From contig NZ_JAPHOV010000001.1 in assembly GCF_026191185.1 (NCBI RefSeq), positions 1,173,001-1,237,000 on the forward strand: DNA of 64,000 bases, written 5' to 3'. The stretch is from Legionella sp. PATHC032. Its GTDB lineage: Bacteria; Pseudomonadota; Gammaproteobacteria; Legionellales; Legionellaceae. Made by a program: the position numbers and the translations under genes. Below, piece after piece: positions 17,571 through 26,432 of this stretch (its first letter is position 1; each line of letters begins with the position of its first letter). The notes under the pieces are model-generated. The model saw nothing but the letters and a program-made list of their open reading frames with translations, had not been told where the DNA came from and searched no databases.

Positions 17571-19250
17571 ATGTGCTCAATTGGAGAGTATTTGGCAAAG
17601 CGGCTGGAGGAATTAAATATTTCTGAATATTTTGCTATACCGGGTGATTACAATCTTATTTTACTCGATGAAGTCCTGAAAAACGAAAAATTAAAAATGA
17701 TTAATTGCTGTAATGAGTTGAATGCAGGATATGCTGCTGATGGCTATGCCAGGGTAAAAGGCGTCTCCGCTTTATTCGTTACTTATAGTGTTGGTGGACT
17801 TAGTGTTGTTAATGCAGTTGCAGGAGCGTATGCCGAAAATCTCCCCATTTTGGTTATATCGGGTGGCCCAAATACTAATTCCATACAGGATGCTGAAATT
17901 CTCCATCATACGCTGGCGACTGAAGATAATTTGTATGTAAGAGACATTTTTTCTCGAATTACTGCCCATGTCGTTTGTATTCGAAAGCCAGAGCAGGCTG
18001 CCATGCAGATAGACGAGGCTATAGCAATCGCAATCGCTAAAAAAAAGCCGGTCTATATTGAAATAGCGTGTAATATTGCTAACTATCCTATCTCCAAGCC
18101 TACTCAACGCGCATTCAACACCTATAAAATTAGCGACAGTTCGTCTCTGGCTGCAGCAGTAGAGCATGCTGCTGAAAAATTAAACTCCGCTCTAAAGCCC
18201 AGCTTGATTGTAGGTAGTAAGGTTAGGCATTGTAATGCAATCAATTCTGTCAGCGAGTTGGCAAAGTGTACTGGATATGCTATGGCGGCTATGCCTGATG
18301 CGAAAGGATTTATCTCAGAACAGCATCCGAACTTTATAGGTATCTATTGGGGACCAGTGAGCTCTTCTGGATGCGCCGAAATTATCGATTCCAGTGATGC
18401 CTATCTGCTTATTGGGCCTAATGAGAATGACTATACTACAGTTGGGTATGTATGGGGAATCAACCCCCACAAATCAATAAAGACCACCAAGGGAGGGGTT
18501 ATTATTGGTGAAACAGTTTATACCAATATCTTCATGAATGATTTTCTCAGAGAATTAAGTAAAAAATTAAAATTTAATGATGCTTCATACAAAGCTTATA
18601 AACGAATTGCTGAAGAAACTGTCGTTTATCCAGAGTTAGATCAACCAGACGCTCCATTAAGCAGCCGTTATTTGTTTGGTCAAATTCAGAAAATGCTTTC
18701 TGACAAAAAAGCTTTGTTGGCTGAAACAGGGGACTCCTGGTTTAATTGTATGCGCCTGTCTTTGCCTGAAGGTTGTCCTTTCGAAATTCAAATGCAGTAT
18801 GGTTCTATTGGTTGGTCAGTAGGTGCTTTGCTAGGCATGCAGGCTGCTTTGCATAATCAAAAAAGAGTGATTGCCTGCATAGGAGATGGCTCATTTCAAA
18901 TGACTGCCCAGGAAGTATCAACCATGATACGTTACGGGTATAAACCAATTATTTTTTTAATGAATAATGCTTGTTACACTATTGAAGTACAAATTCATGA
19001 TGGTCCTTATAATGTCATTAATAATTGGCGTTACGCTGAACTGGTTAATGTATTCCGCGGGGAACAGAGTAATGCAAAATCTTTTATAGTTAAAACCAAC
19101 AAGGAACTACTCACTGCAATTAAACAGGCAGAAAAAACAGAAGCGCTTTGTTTTATTGAAGTGTTCCTGGACAAGGATGATTGCAATAAAAACTTGTTGG
19201 AATGGGGCTCAAGAGTGGCAAATTATAATAGCCGTCCTCCTCGTAGATAG
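17571..19250 (+). CDS. Thiamine-diphosphate-dependent pyruvate (or indolepyruvate) decarboxylase
   Basis: This cytosolic enzyme converts pyruvate, or another 2-keto acid, to an aldehyde and CO2. All catalytic residues of the Zymomonas mobilis enzyme are present at almost the same numbers: Asp26 (IPGDYN), Glu49 (NCCNELN), His112-His113 (LHHTL), and the late Glu in NNACYTIEVQIHDGPY. The ThDP/Mg motif starts GDGSFQ at about 438 and ends in NN. Length 559, against 568 in Zymomonas. True PDC is rare in bacteria; indolepyruvate decarboxylase is the main alternative. It is a single gene with its own promoter and a terminator shared with the convergent M28 gene. Confidence 0.9.
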   Translation: MCSIGEYLAKRLEELNISEYFAIPGDYNLILLDEVLKNEKLKMINCCNELNAGYAADGYARVKGVSALFVTYSVGGLSVVNAVAGAYAENLPILVISGGPNTNSIQDAEILHHTLATEDNLYVRDIFSRITAHVVCIRKPEQAAMQIDEAIAIAIAKKKPVYIEIACNIANYPISKPTQRAFNTYKISDSSSLAAAVEHAAEKLNSALKPSLIVGSKVRHCNAINSVSELAKCTGYAMAAMPDAKGFISEQHPNFIGIYWGPVSSSGCAEIIDSSDAYLLIGPNENDYTTVGYVWGINPHKSIKTTKGGVIIGETVYTNIFMNDFLRELSKKLKFNDASYKAYKRIAEETVVYPELDQPDAPLSSRYLFGQIQKMLSDKKALLAETGDSWFNCMRLSLPEGCPFEIQMQYGSIGWSVGALLGMQAALHNQKRVIACIGDGSFQMTAQEVSTMIRYGYKPIIFLMNNACYTIEVQIHDGPYNVINNWRYAELVNVFRGEQSNAKSFIVKTNKELLTAIKQAEKTEALCFIEVFLDKDDCNKNLLEWGSRVANYNSRPPRR

Positions 19251-19255
19251 ATCTT

Positions 19256-19283
19256 GGGTAGGAATTATAAGAATTGCCTACCC
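19256..19283. terminator. Bidirectional terminator between convergent genes
   Basis: GGGTAGG (19256-19262) pairs with CCTACCC (19277-19283), extended inward by AATT/AATT with one bulge. It lies between the stop codons of the decarboxylase gene and the convergent M28-like gene. No long T-run, so it may be weak. Confidence 0.6.
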
Positions 19284-19307
19284 TGATATTAATGATTTGA
19301 CGAGTTT

Positions 19308-20504
19308 TTATTTGGATCCCAGCTCTATTGAGAAGGCAATGGCCAGCTTTGAAAAGTTAGCTATATGTTCCAGATTCAAAAAGTCCATTGTATCTGAAGA
19401 GCTGCCGATATAGGGGTTAAGGTTTTTAAAGTCAGATTCAACTGCATAGGTTACGGGTATATTTTCTTGACTCCAGGAAATATGATCACCGCATTCGTAA
19501 TTACACTGCGAAAAATTAACTGGTGTATGGATGTAATTTTTTATTAATTTTGCAATATATTGGTTCAGATCATTGTTTGTATTGTCGGTAAACACCCACA
19601 TGGTTGAATCATCTGAGTTAGCGCGAAACCCTGTCTTGTTGAGTTGCAGTACGGCTTTAACAGGAATAGATTTTTCTTGAAAATATTGGACTACATATTG
19701 AGACCCTGCCAAATTTCTATCGCTGGCAGCGTACCAGATAATATAAATCGGATGCTTGAATTTCAGCTTCGAGGCTAACAAAATACGAGTGCTTTCCATA
19801 ATGGCAGCAGCACCGCTACCTTCATCAGCGCCAGGCATGCTCCCATCTAAAGTATCCATTGGCGCACCAATGACTATGGCGGGTGTTTTCAGTTCTTTAC
19901 CAATGACTGTCACCAGGGAGGGTTGTTTATACCAACCTGCTTTCACAAGGAATGCGGCAGTATCTCTGCGATTGTACTCCATTGCCATTGTTTCGAATTC
20001 AGACTTTAACCAATTCGCTGCAGCAACTCCTGTGTCTTTGGTTGCTGAACGATTACTATAGGAGGTCAAGTGATTTAATGTTTGCCAAATGTTGTCTGCA
20101 ACTACCTCTTTTATTGCAGCATTGACTTCTTTTTGGTGTTTAATCTCATAGATGGTTTTGTTTTCTTGAGATTTTTTAAGGGCTTTTAACGCGCTGTTTT
20201 GCAGAATGTTTTCCGCTGATTTTCTTTTGGCGGTCAACAGGGTATCCGAGAACTTATCCGTTACGTCGATAAAATCACCACAATTCACTTGTTCTGCTAA
20301 AAGAGTCATATTTTCCATATCGTTGCCAGGCAGATCAATGATTTTGAATTGCTCATTTTCAGCCAAGACATCATGTGCAATAGTCATTTTTGTAGCAAGG
20401 CATTGAGGTACTTGTAATTGAGCATGAGCTGGATGCGGTGTTCCGAAAATGGAATTACTCACTAACACAATATTTGCAGTAATCCATGTCAAATATTCAA
20501 GCAT
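19308..20504 (-). CDS. Secreted M28-family aminopeptidase homologue with most metal and catalytic residues lost
   Basis: The 398-residue protein has a Sec signal peptide (MLEYLTWITANIVLV, cleavage near AHA-QL) and aligns by eye with Vibrio leucine aminopeptidase and Legionella LapA/LapB. Against the five zinc ligands and general base, I see Pro215 for His (IGAPMD), Asp227 kept (GADEG), Ser261-Asp262 for the Glu-Glu pair (YAASD), Asn289 for Asp (LQLNKT), and Gly367 for His (NPYIGSSSD). The Cys334/Cys338 pair of the Vibrio enzyme is kept. It is probably exported and folded, but unlikely to be a normal dizinc aminopeptidase. GGAG precedes the ATG by 5 bases. It is convergent with the decarboxylase gene. 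Confidence 0.85.
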   Translation of the reverse strand: MLEYLTWITANIVLVSNSIFGTPHPAHAQLQVPQCLATKMTIAHDVLAENEQFKIIDLPGNDMENMTLLAEQVNCGDFIDVTDKFSDTLLTAKRKSAENILQNSALKALKKSQENKTIYEIKHQKEVNAAIKEVVADNIWQTLNHLTSYSNRSATKDTGVAAANWLKSEFETMAMEYNRRDTAAFLVKAGWYKQPSLVTVIGKELKTPAIVIGAPMDTLDGSMPGADEGSGAAAIMESTRILLASKLKFKHPIYIIWYAASDRNLAGSQYVVQYFQEKSIPVKAVLQLNKTGFRANSDDSTMWVFTDNTNNDLNQYIAKLIKNYIHTPVNFSQCNYECGDHISWSQENIPVTYAVESDFKNLNPYIGSSSDTMDFLNLEHIANFSKLAIAFSIELGSK

Positions 20505-20906
20505 TTACACTCCTAAACAGCTGTAGAATCCATATCGATTCATGGGTAAAACACATTATTTTAAGTATTAAAAAATAATTTTGGAGAGTTCGTTATTTTT
20601 TCCCATTGTAAATGACTAATTTACTTGTCATATGTTTTATCTCCAAAATACTGTGGGCAAATATACTACAAAATTGGCAAAATTAACACCTTTATTCTTG
20701 AAAAATTTCTCAGTTTTCAGTTGGGGAATATGGGGTTTATTTTATCTCATGAGGTAATGATGAGCTTGTTTGTTGGTTTTATTTTCATCCTGAATAAGTT
20801 TACACTAAAATCAATGTAATAATTGAATTGATATTCTTGATTAATAATCATTTTAAGTTTATCTATAGAAAGAATAACTTTAATCAAATCAATAATAGAG
20901 ATAATA
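20505..20906. other. Intergenic region between the divergent M28-like and lipase genes
   Basis: These 402 AT-rich bases include one 64-codon open frame (20625-20819) that starts with TTG, has no ribosome site and no recognisable domain; I do not consider it a gene. Two divergent promoters are expected here, but none stands out. Confidence 0.5.
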
Positions 20907-21671
20907 GTGGGTCATTCCATTATCAATAAAAATCGAAGTATAAAAATAATTCTGATGATATTTTTTGGAATAGTTACCTTTGCCAAGGTTTATGCCTATT
21001 CCCCAGATACCAGCAATCCAATACAGATAAATCGTTCTTCAGGTGAAATGAACTCCAGGCATCGTGGAGAGGTCATTGTACTAATTCATGGTTTAATGCG
21101 TACCTATGTGAGTATGAAGCCATTAAAAGCCTATCTGGAGGCTCAGGGATATCAGGTCTATTTGTACAAATACCCTTCCGCCAGATACAATATTCAAGAG
21201 CATGGAGTGTATTTAAATCAATTTATTGCATCAATACTTGAGAATAATCCGGCAATAAAAATTCATTTTGTTACTCACAGTCTTGGTGGCATTATTGTAA
21301 GGGAAGCGTTATCTAAATTGTCTCAGAAACAATTAAAACACGTAGGTTATCTCATTATGTTGGCTCCTCCTAATCAAGGCTCTAAGCTAGCAAAGTTATC
21401 CATTAAATTATTTCCGATGATTACCTACTTCATAAAACCTTTGGCTGAATTAAGTTCCGAGCAAACATCCTATGTGCACCGTGTTCCTGTACCTGATATC
21501 AAAATGGGGATAATCGCTGGACGGTTTGATGCCAAAGTTCCACCAGATTACGCTCGTTTGCGGGGACAAACAAAGCAAGTCATTATTAACAACACCCATA
21601 CTTTTATTATGTATGATTCAAAAGTAAAAAAACTTGTCCTGAGCTTCTTAGAAAAAGGGAAGTTTGAATAG
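20907..21671 (+). CDS. lipB: Exported lipase/alpha-beta hydrolase, probably LipB
   Basis: This is a 254-residue lipase-fold protein with an N-terminal signal sequence (IKIILMIFFGIVTFAKVYA, cleavage near residue 30). The oxyanion-hole motif is VLIHGLM, the nucleophile is Ser125 in VTHSLGG, and likely acid and base residues are Asp in AGRFDAKVPP and His in NNTHTFIMY. The fold resembles small triacylglycerol lipases and PGAP1-like hydrolases. The start codon is GTG at 20907; an upstream GAGAT is a weak ribosome site. I recall LipB at this position (lpg1157), so the symbol is moderately supported. It is probably periplasmic or type II secreted. Confidence 0.8.
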   Translation: MGHSIINKNRSIKIILMIFFGIVTFAKVYAYSPDTSNPIQINRSSGEMNSRHRGEVIVLIHGLMRTYVSMKPLKAYLEAQGYQVYLYKYPSARYNIQEHGVYLNQFIASILENNPAIKIHFVTHSLGGIIVREALSKLSQKQLKHVGYLIMLAPPNQGSKLAKLSIKLFPMITYFIKPLAELSSEQTSYVHRVPVPDIKMGIIAGRFDAKVPPDYARLRGQTKQVIINNTHTFIMYDSKVKKLVLSFLEKGKFE

Positions 21672-21810
21672 TTTTTTTGGTTTTAGTCAGGGGCTAATAT
21701 TAGCTTATAAAGTATGCTATCTAGCTTTTGTGATCCAGTCATAAATCTTGACATCATAATTAATTATTACTAAATTGTACATATATAATACAATATGGTT
21801 GGTAATTAAC

Positions 21811-22545
21811 ATGAAAGAATTAATAGCTTTTATCCATGACTTGTATAAGGATCGTACTGAGAAATCTGTAAAATTTGAATCCAAGGGGAGGGTTATTGTA
21901 TCTCCTTTGATGAGTAAAGATGATGCCCAGGAATTATTTAAATCGTTAAAACAAATACTCCCTAAAGAGGCGCGATTAAAGGTACGTGAGTCAAAGCAAG
22001 AACCAGATCAGTTTCGTGTCGTTCTCTTTAATCCTGAAAAGGTTTTTTCGTTTTATGCCGAGCATGCTGCAGAACTGTTAAATCGATTTAAACCATTACC
22101 GACATCTTCTTCAGGAGAGGAATATTGTAAATGGAAATATAATCCTCTATCACATCTAATAGAATACACTGTTCCGTTTTCAATTCTAGATTATGATACA
22201 AAAGCGAAAGTTACAGATACTCATGAAGAGGCTATACAATCAAAAGTGAATCAATATAACGAGAAGTTACGGTCGATTTACCCTGATCTCAAAATTATCG
22301 GAACTAATTCAGTTGAAGACTCTAGTCCTGATAAATTTTTCTTAGCATCTTTTAATTATAATGATTATAAAATCATTAAGAATCTTAATAATCCTGTAAG
22401 TTTGCGTCAATTAGCAATTGGGTTTTTTAAAGAACATCCTGAACATTATACGACAGAAATTGCTAAAAAAATCCCAGGAGATATGACTGATGAGTTTACT
22501 GATATTGAACCATCTTCCACTAAACCATCGTCAACCGGCAGCTAA
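21811..22545 (+). CDS. Hypothetical protein, candidate Dot/Icm substrate
   Basis: This is a 244-residue soluble protein that I cannot assign to a family. The N-terminal part (MKELIAFIHDLYKDRTEKSVKFE) and a second similar segment (PFSILDYDTKAKVTDTHEEAI) may form two related alpha/beta units. It ends in a Ser/Thr/Pro tail (SSTKPSSTGS) after an acidic DEFTDIE stretch, as seen in translocated substrates. The frame is open from 21775, but the extra 12 residues are hydrophobic and lack a ribosome site. From memory, this position (lpg1158) appears in published substrate screens. Confidence 0.65.
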   Translation: MKELIAFIHDLYKDRTEKSVKFESKGRVIVSPLMSKDDAQELFKSLKQILPKEARLKVRESKQEPDQFRVVLFNPEKVFSFYAEHAAELLNRFKPLPTSSSGEEYCKWKYNPLSHLIEYTVPFSILDYDTKAKVTDTHEEAIQSKVNQYNEKLRSIYPDLKIIGTNSVEDSSPDKFFLASFNYNDYKIIKNLNNPVSLRQLAIGFFKEHPEHYTTEIAKKIPGDMTDEFTDIEPSSTKPSSTGS

Positions 22546-22814
22546 TTTTTTATTGAGTATATAGGGTCAGTGGTAGAAAGAGAGACGGATCTTTGTCTTA
22601 AGCTTGTTATGAAATATACATGGATTTAAACCATGTCATTTTATCTCCTTCTTGGTTATGACAATTGAGTGGGCTGAAATATAGCTTTGCCATTTCTTTT
22701 TGCTAAATCCTATGAAATATTTGCTTTGCTTTGTATAGTATACTGAGATTTTAGTATCTAACTAAGTTGATAAAAACTGATACTTAAATTAAAGAGGAAT
22801 CAAAGGAAGAGAAA

Positions 22815-23855
22815 ATGATTTCACCCAGATATAAGGGAATATTGTATTTGTCTTTAAGTGCTATCATATTGAGTGCGGCCAATCCAATTATAGCAAAACT
22901 GATCATACTTGGTAATGAGCATTTGGTGAATGGCCATAATCCAATATCCTTTTGTAACGTGCTTTTTGCAGGAAACCTTGTTGCCTTACTCACTTTAATT
23001 GTCATTCATTTTAGAGATCTCAAGAATTTTAAACCAGAACATTTAACAGGAAAAAATTGGTATTTGCTCTCCATTGCAGCTTTATTGGCTGGGTTTTTAA
23101 CTCCTACTTTATTTTTCTTTGGATTGATGTATGCCAGTGTGATCAATGTTATTCTTATTTCAAATTTGCAGATCCCCATGACTTTATTGTCTGGCTGGCT
23201 CTTTTTTGGTGAGGTGCCTAATACTCGAGTTACTGTAGGGGCTTTTTTGGCCACTTTAGGTGTATTCGCAATAGTTTTTCTGCAATATTGGTTAGCTGCT
23301 TCAGTAAATCATGCTCCACCCCATGGAGTTAAAACAGATACTCTTTACGCCTTATTTAGCTCTATTCCTCATGCAGGTGAAATTTGCATCTTTTTGGCGG
23401 TAGTTTCCAGTACTGCTTCAACTGTTATTGGTTTTCATGCACTTAGAAGATTACCGGGGTATGTATTTGGCATTCTTCGAATGTTGTTAGGTGTTACTTT
23501 TTTCTTTTTTATAGCGATTAGTTTGTTTGGCTGGAATCATTTTTCTGATCTGTTCTCACCATTTTTATGGAAGTGGATGTTGTTCTATGGAAGTATTATT
23601 GTTGCTCTGCGATATCATTTTGATATGCTAGGGACGAAGTATGGAAATGTTGCCGAAGCCGCAATCAGTTCATCATTAGTTCCCTTAATATCTATAATTT
23701 TTACCTATTTGATTCTGGGAGAAATTCCGGGTATTTCTCAAATCATTGGAGGAAGTTTGATTTTGTTTGGTATATATGTTGCTTTACGAGGAAAATTACA
23801 ATCCCTCGAACAAAGCAAAGTATTGGAAAAACCTTCAGGTTTTTCTGGTGTTTAG
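22815..23855 (+). CDS. DMT-superfamily (EamA-type) permease
   Basis: This 346-residue inner-membrane protein has ten predicted hydrophobic helices in two EamA repeats. The first repeat ends around TLGVFAIVFLQYW; the second ends with LGEIPGISQIIGGSLILFGIYVALRG, the typical EamA C-terminal signature. It is a probable exporter of a metabolite or amino acid, with unknown substrate. An unusually long loop (about residues 165-185, HAPPHGVKTDTLYALF) separates the halves. GGAAGAG precedes the ATG. A hairpin ends the gene and the convergent small gene. Confidence 0.85.
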   Translation: MISPRYKGILYLSLSAIILSAANPIIAKLIILGNEHLVNGHNPISFCNVLFAGNLVALLTLIVIHFRDLKNFKPEHLTGKNWYLLSIAALLAGFLTPTLFFFGLMYASVINVILISNLQIPMTLLSGWLFFGEVPNTRVTVGAFLATLGVFAIVFLQYWLAASVNHAPPHGVKTDTLYALFSSIPHAGEICIFLAVVSSTASTVIGFHALRRLPGYVFGILRMLLGVTFFFFIAISLFGWNHFSDLFSPFLWKWMLFYGSIIVALRYHFDMLGTKYGNVAEAAISSSLVPLISIIFTYLILGEIPGISQIIGGSLILFGIYVALRGKLQSLEQSKVLEKPSGFSGV

Positions 23856-23877
23856 AATATCTATTTTACTGTAATTA

Positions 23878-23928
23878 AAGCCTTACTTCTGCTATTACAC
23901 CAAGTAATAAAGGCAATAAGTAAGGCTT
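23878..23928. terminator. Bidirectional hairpin between the permease and a convergent small gene
   Basis: AAGCCTTACTT (23878-23888) pairs perfectly with AAGTAAGGCTT (23918-23928). The loop contains a second small stem (TATTAC/GTAATA). It is placed between two convergent stop codons. Confidence 0.65.
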
Positions 23929-23946
23929 ATGCTTAACCGCTTCAAA

Positions 23947-24192
23947 TTAGTATCTATAGCAACGCAATTGTCCCCACATATTACGCCAGCATCCTGGATG
24001 CGCTGGTGCAGGAGTTGCAAAAGGGCCTGGATAGTTTAGAACACAAGTGCCATTATGAATGGCCCTATGATAACCTTCCCCGCATCCCTGAGCTGCATTT
24101 GCCGCTGATGTAAAAGACACAGCCATAAACAGAAGGCTTGTCACAACAGCATAACGTAACATCCTCGAAAAACACATGGTATGCACATTCAT
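23947..24192 (-). CDS. Small secreted protein with a GCGxGxHR motif
   Basis: This is an 81-residue precursor. The signal peptide runs to about residue 34 (VVTSLLFMAVSFTSAANA-AQ). The mature part is only about 47 residues and contains GCGEGYHRAIHNGTC, resembling the short GCG-CRPN-type secreted proteins, plus further Cys residues and an aromatic, basic C-terminus (RCYRY). Four mature cysteines suggest disulfides. GGAG is placed 6 bases before the ATG at 24192, so the eight upstream codons are not used. Function unknown. Confidence 0.8.
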   Translation of the reverse strand: MNVHTMCFSRMLRYAVVTSLLFMAVSFTSAANAAQGCGEGYHRAIHNGTCVLNYPGPFATPAPAHPGCWRNMWGQLRCYRY

Positions 24193-24509
24193 TGTACTCT
24201 CCTTATGTTGCTTCAATTATTTTTTAGCATACAGCATAAGTATAGAGTCAATTTTTAAATTATGCCTAAAATGTGATCATATTTTTTGGTTAGTAATATT
24301 TCGACTCTATAGATTAATCCATTCTTTATATTCCTTGATGCGCCATTTTGAGGTACACGGCTATTCACTGTATTTGAAGTCGATTCTAATGACGAAATAG
24401 TGTACAGGTAGTTATTCATCTAAAATTCAGAGAAGATTAATAATACGCTCTTGCTGACAACAAGATAATTTTCAGATCTGGACTACAATAAAAGTAGCAG
24501 GACAGAGAA
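24193..24509. other. Intergenic region upstream of the phosphoribosyltransferase gene
   Basis: These 317 bases lie between divergent genes. One 74-codon open frame (24176-24400) overlaps the small secreted gene on the other strand and has no recognisable features. I see no convincing gene or structured RNA. Confidence 0.5.
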
Positions 24510-25172
24510 TTGAGTAGAGAAATGGAACGCTTTCAAGATCGTTATCAGGCTGGACAATTATTAGGAAGAAAGCTTAAATCTTATGCGAACCGAAATGATG
24601 TCATAGTGCTTGCACTACCTCGTGGGGGAGTGCCTGTAGCAGCAATGATTTCCGAGGTAATAAATGCTCCATTAGATTTAATGATTGTACGCAAACTGGG
24701 TGTTCCTGGGCATGAAGAGTTAGCTTTTGGTGCTTTGGCCAGTAATAAAATAAAAGTTTATAATGAAGAGCTGTTGCAATATTTGCAACTTTCTCAAAAA
24801 GACATTAATCAGGTCATTTCTCAAGAAGAAAACGAATTAGCAAGACGGAATAGAGCTTATCGTGGTGACAAACCTTTTCCTGATTTAAAAAATAAAATTA
24901 TAATTCTGGTTGATGACGGTATTGCCACAGGAGCCAGTATGCGTGCAGCTGTTCTTGCTCTACGCAAGGAGTCACCTAAAAAAATTATTGTAGCGGTTCC
25001 TGTAGCGCCTGAGGATATGAATGACATGATGAAAAATGTTGCGGATGAATATGTTTGTCTGATATCCCCCCTGTCTTTTAACGCGGTAGGTCTTTGGTAT
25101 GAAGATTTCTCCCAGACAGAGGATGAAGAGGTATTATATTTGCTTAGTAAATCATACGGTAGATCATTATAA
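24510..25172 (+). CDS. Type I phosphoribosyltransferase-domain protein
   Basis: The 220-residue protein has the PRPP-binding loop IILVDDGIATGASMRAAV at about 130-147, and the earlier LALPRGGVPVAAMISEV typical of the erythromycin-esterase-associated/ComF-like PRTase group. LMIVRKLGVPGHEELAFGA is also characteristic. Base and pathway are not predictable. The TTG at 24510 has AGGA 7 bases upstream; an ATG at 24522 is the alternative and would lose four residues. It stands alone between intergenic stretches. Confidence 0.85.
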   Translation: MSREMERFQDRYQAGQLLGRKLKSYANRNDVIVLALPRGGVPVAAMISEVINAPLDLMIVRKLGVPGHEELAFGALASNKIKVYNEELLQYLQLSQKDINQVISQEENELARRNRAYRGDKPFPDLKNKIIILVDDGIATGASMRAAVLALRKESPKKIIVAVPVAPEDMNDMMKNVADEYVCLISPLSFNAVGLWYEDFSQTEDEEVLYLLSKSYGRSL

Positions 25173-25199
25173 AAATAACAAGTTCTGCTGTTTCAAAAA

Positions 25200-25333
25200 T
25201 AGAACAGGACTTACGCAAAACGCCAATCTCTTTGTTAAAAAATGTTTTTAATTCGGTCATTTAGTGTATCTAAACTTTCTCATTAACAACATTTTTTGCC
25301 TTGACCTTGAGGTTTTTCGTAAGTCCTGTAGAA
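25200..25333. mobile_element. MITE-like element: 124 bp with terminal inverted repeats and a 5-bp target duplication
   Basis: The element spans 25205-25328. CAGGACTTACG at the left end matches CGTAAGTCCTG at the right end without mismatch, and the match continues after one mismatch into A4/T4. Identical TAGAA pentamers (25200-25204 and 25329-25333) flank it, as a transposase target duplication would. No transposase fits in 124 bp, so it is a non-autonomous element. AGGACTTACG ends are reminiscent of known insertion-sequence termini, but I cannot name the family. It lies between the phosphoribosyltransferase gene and an outer-membrane protein gene. Confidence 0.75.
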
Positions 25334-25530
25334 ATTACTTCCCATGCATATTTTAATGATCATGAGAGTTACTTTACTGTGTTCATTCATATGCTTTGTT
25401 TGTTGATGAGTGAATTACGAGCATATTGTGAGGTCAAGGTGTTTTATCAAAATTCAAAAGTCTTAAGACTTTATGTCCATTTGCAAACACCTGACTTCAT
25501 AAAAAGGTTACAGATTTAAATAATATAGAA

Positions 25531-26262
25531 TTAAGCAGTATATTGAACCCCAAACAAAATAGCATTCATCATGGGGTTTTCATCGTCAATGCTCAAACTG
25601 GATCTTAGTGTGTTAGGATTGAAAACTGCAGTTGTTCCTGGATTTGCGCCAAGCGCGAACAAATAAGAGCCAGTAATAGCCCAGTTAGAATCAAAGTTAT
25701 AGGCAACTCCCAACTTTGCTGCTGGCAAGACAGCAGTCCTGTTCGTTTTCATATCAAAATTATCCACTATAGGAAATATTTGAGGAGTGAAAAAGGCGCT
25801 AGTGTCTACTTGCATATTTTGAATAAGCGCACCTGCCTTGGCAGACCAGCTAAAATAGTTTTGAAAATAGGTAACGCCGAGCAGAGCATCAAATCCGCTC
25901 AAGGTATGCTTGATCGTCAAGGCAGCTGGAACCTGTCCTAAAGCTCCTGCAACACTTGGATTAATAGTAGTTCTACCATAGTAACCCCAGCCTACTTCGC
26001 CTGTGAATCCATATTGATCATCTATCATACTCAGCACACCGACAGCCAGGCGACCACTATAGCCTTGTTTATCTTCTGTCGAGGTGAGCGTATTGTTGGT
26101 ACCGACTATAGTGAAATTGTATCCATCAATAGAACTCCAGGTGTATCCACCCTCAAGTGACACAAAAGTAGAGCAACAAGAATTGGAATCACCCATACCA
26201 CCAGCATGGACAAAAGTACTGGACAGGGCAGAAATTAAGGGGAACAGGATAAATTTTTTCAT
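25531..26262 (-). CDS. Outer-membrane beta-barrel protein of the Legionella OMP family
   Basis: This is a 243-residue precursor with a signal peptide (MKKFILFPLISALSSTFVHA). The mature protein starts with GGMGDSNSCCSTFVSLEGGYTWSSI and then alternates hydrophobic and polar residues in strand-like stretches (TGEVGWGYYGRTTI, SGFDALLGVTYFQNYFSWSAKAGALIQNM, KLGVAYNFDSNWAITGSYLFALG), consistent with an 8-stranded barrel. Legionella has many paralogues of this type. The role is unknown; structural or porin-like functions are possible. Confidence 0.78.
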   Translation of the reverse strand: MKKFILFPLISALSSTFVHAGGMGDSNSCCSTFVSLEGGYTWSSIDGYNFTIVGTNNTLTSTEDKQGYSGRLAVGVLSMIDDQYGFTGEVGWGYYGRTTINPSVAGALGQVPAALTIKHTLSGFDALLGVTYFQNYFSWSAKAGALIQNMQVDTSAFFTPQIFPIVDNFDMKTNRTAVLPAAKLGVAYNFDSNWAITGSYLFALGANPGTTAVFNPNTLRSSLSIDDENPMMNAILFGVQYTA

Positions 26263-26432
26263 GATTTAGTAACTCATTCCATGTTTATTATTATAAAAGT
26301 GAATAATTTAAATCAGTTAGAAAGGAATTACCAGTAAAATTAATATTGATGTTGGCTTCTTATAAATCATGGCAATTTTTTTTGTATTCTACTAGTATGT
26401 GTTTTTCTCTAAATTTACTCTTGTAAGGAAAC

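Noticed and set aside
20625..20819. 64-codon open frame between the M28-like and lipase genes
   Set aside because: TTG start, no ribosome site, no domain, AT-rich; likely chance.
24176..24400. 74-codon open frame opposite the small secreted gene
   Set aside because: Overlaps the signal-peptide region of a better-supported gene and has no domain.
25301..25519. 72-codon open frame after the MITE-like element
   Set aside because: Starts inside the right inverted repeat of the element and has no ribosome site or recognisable domain.
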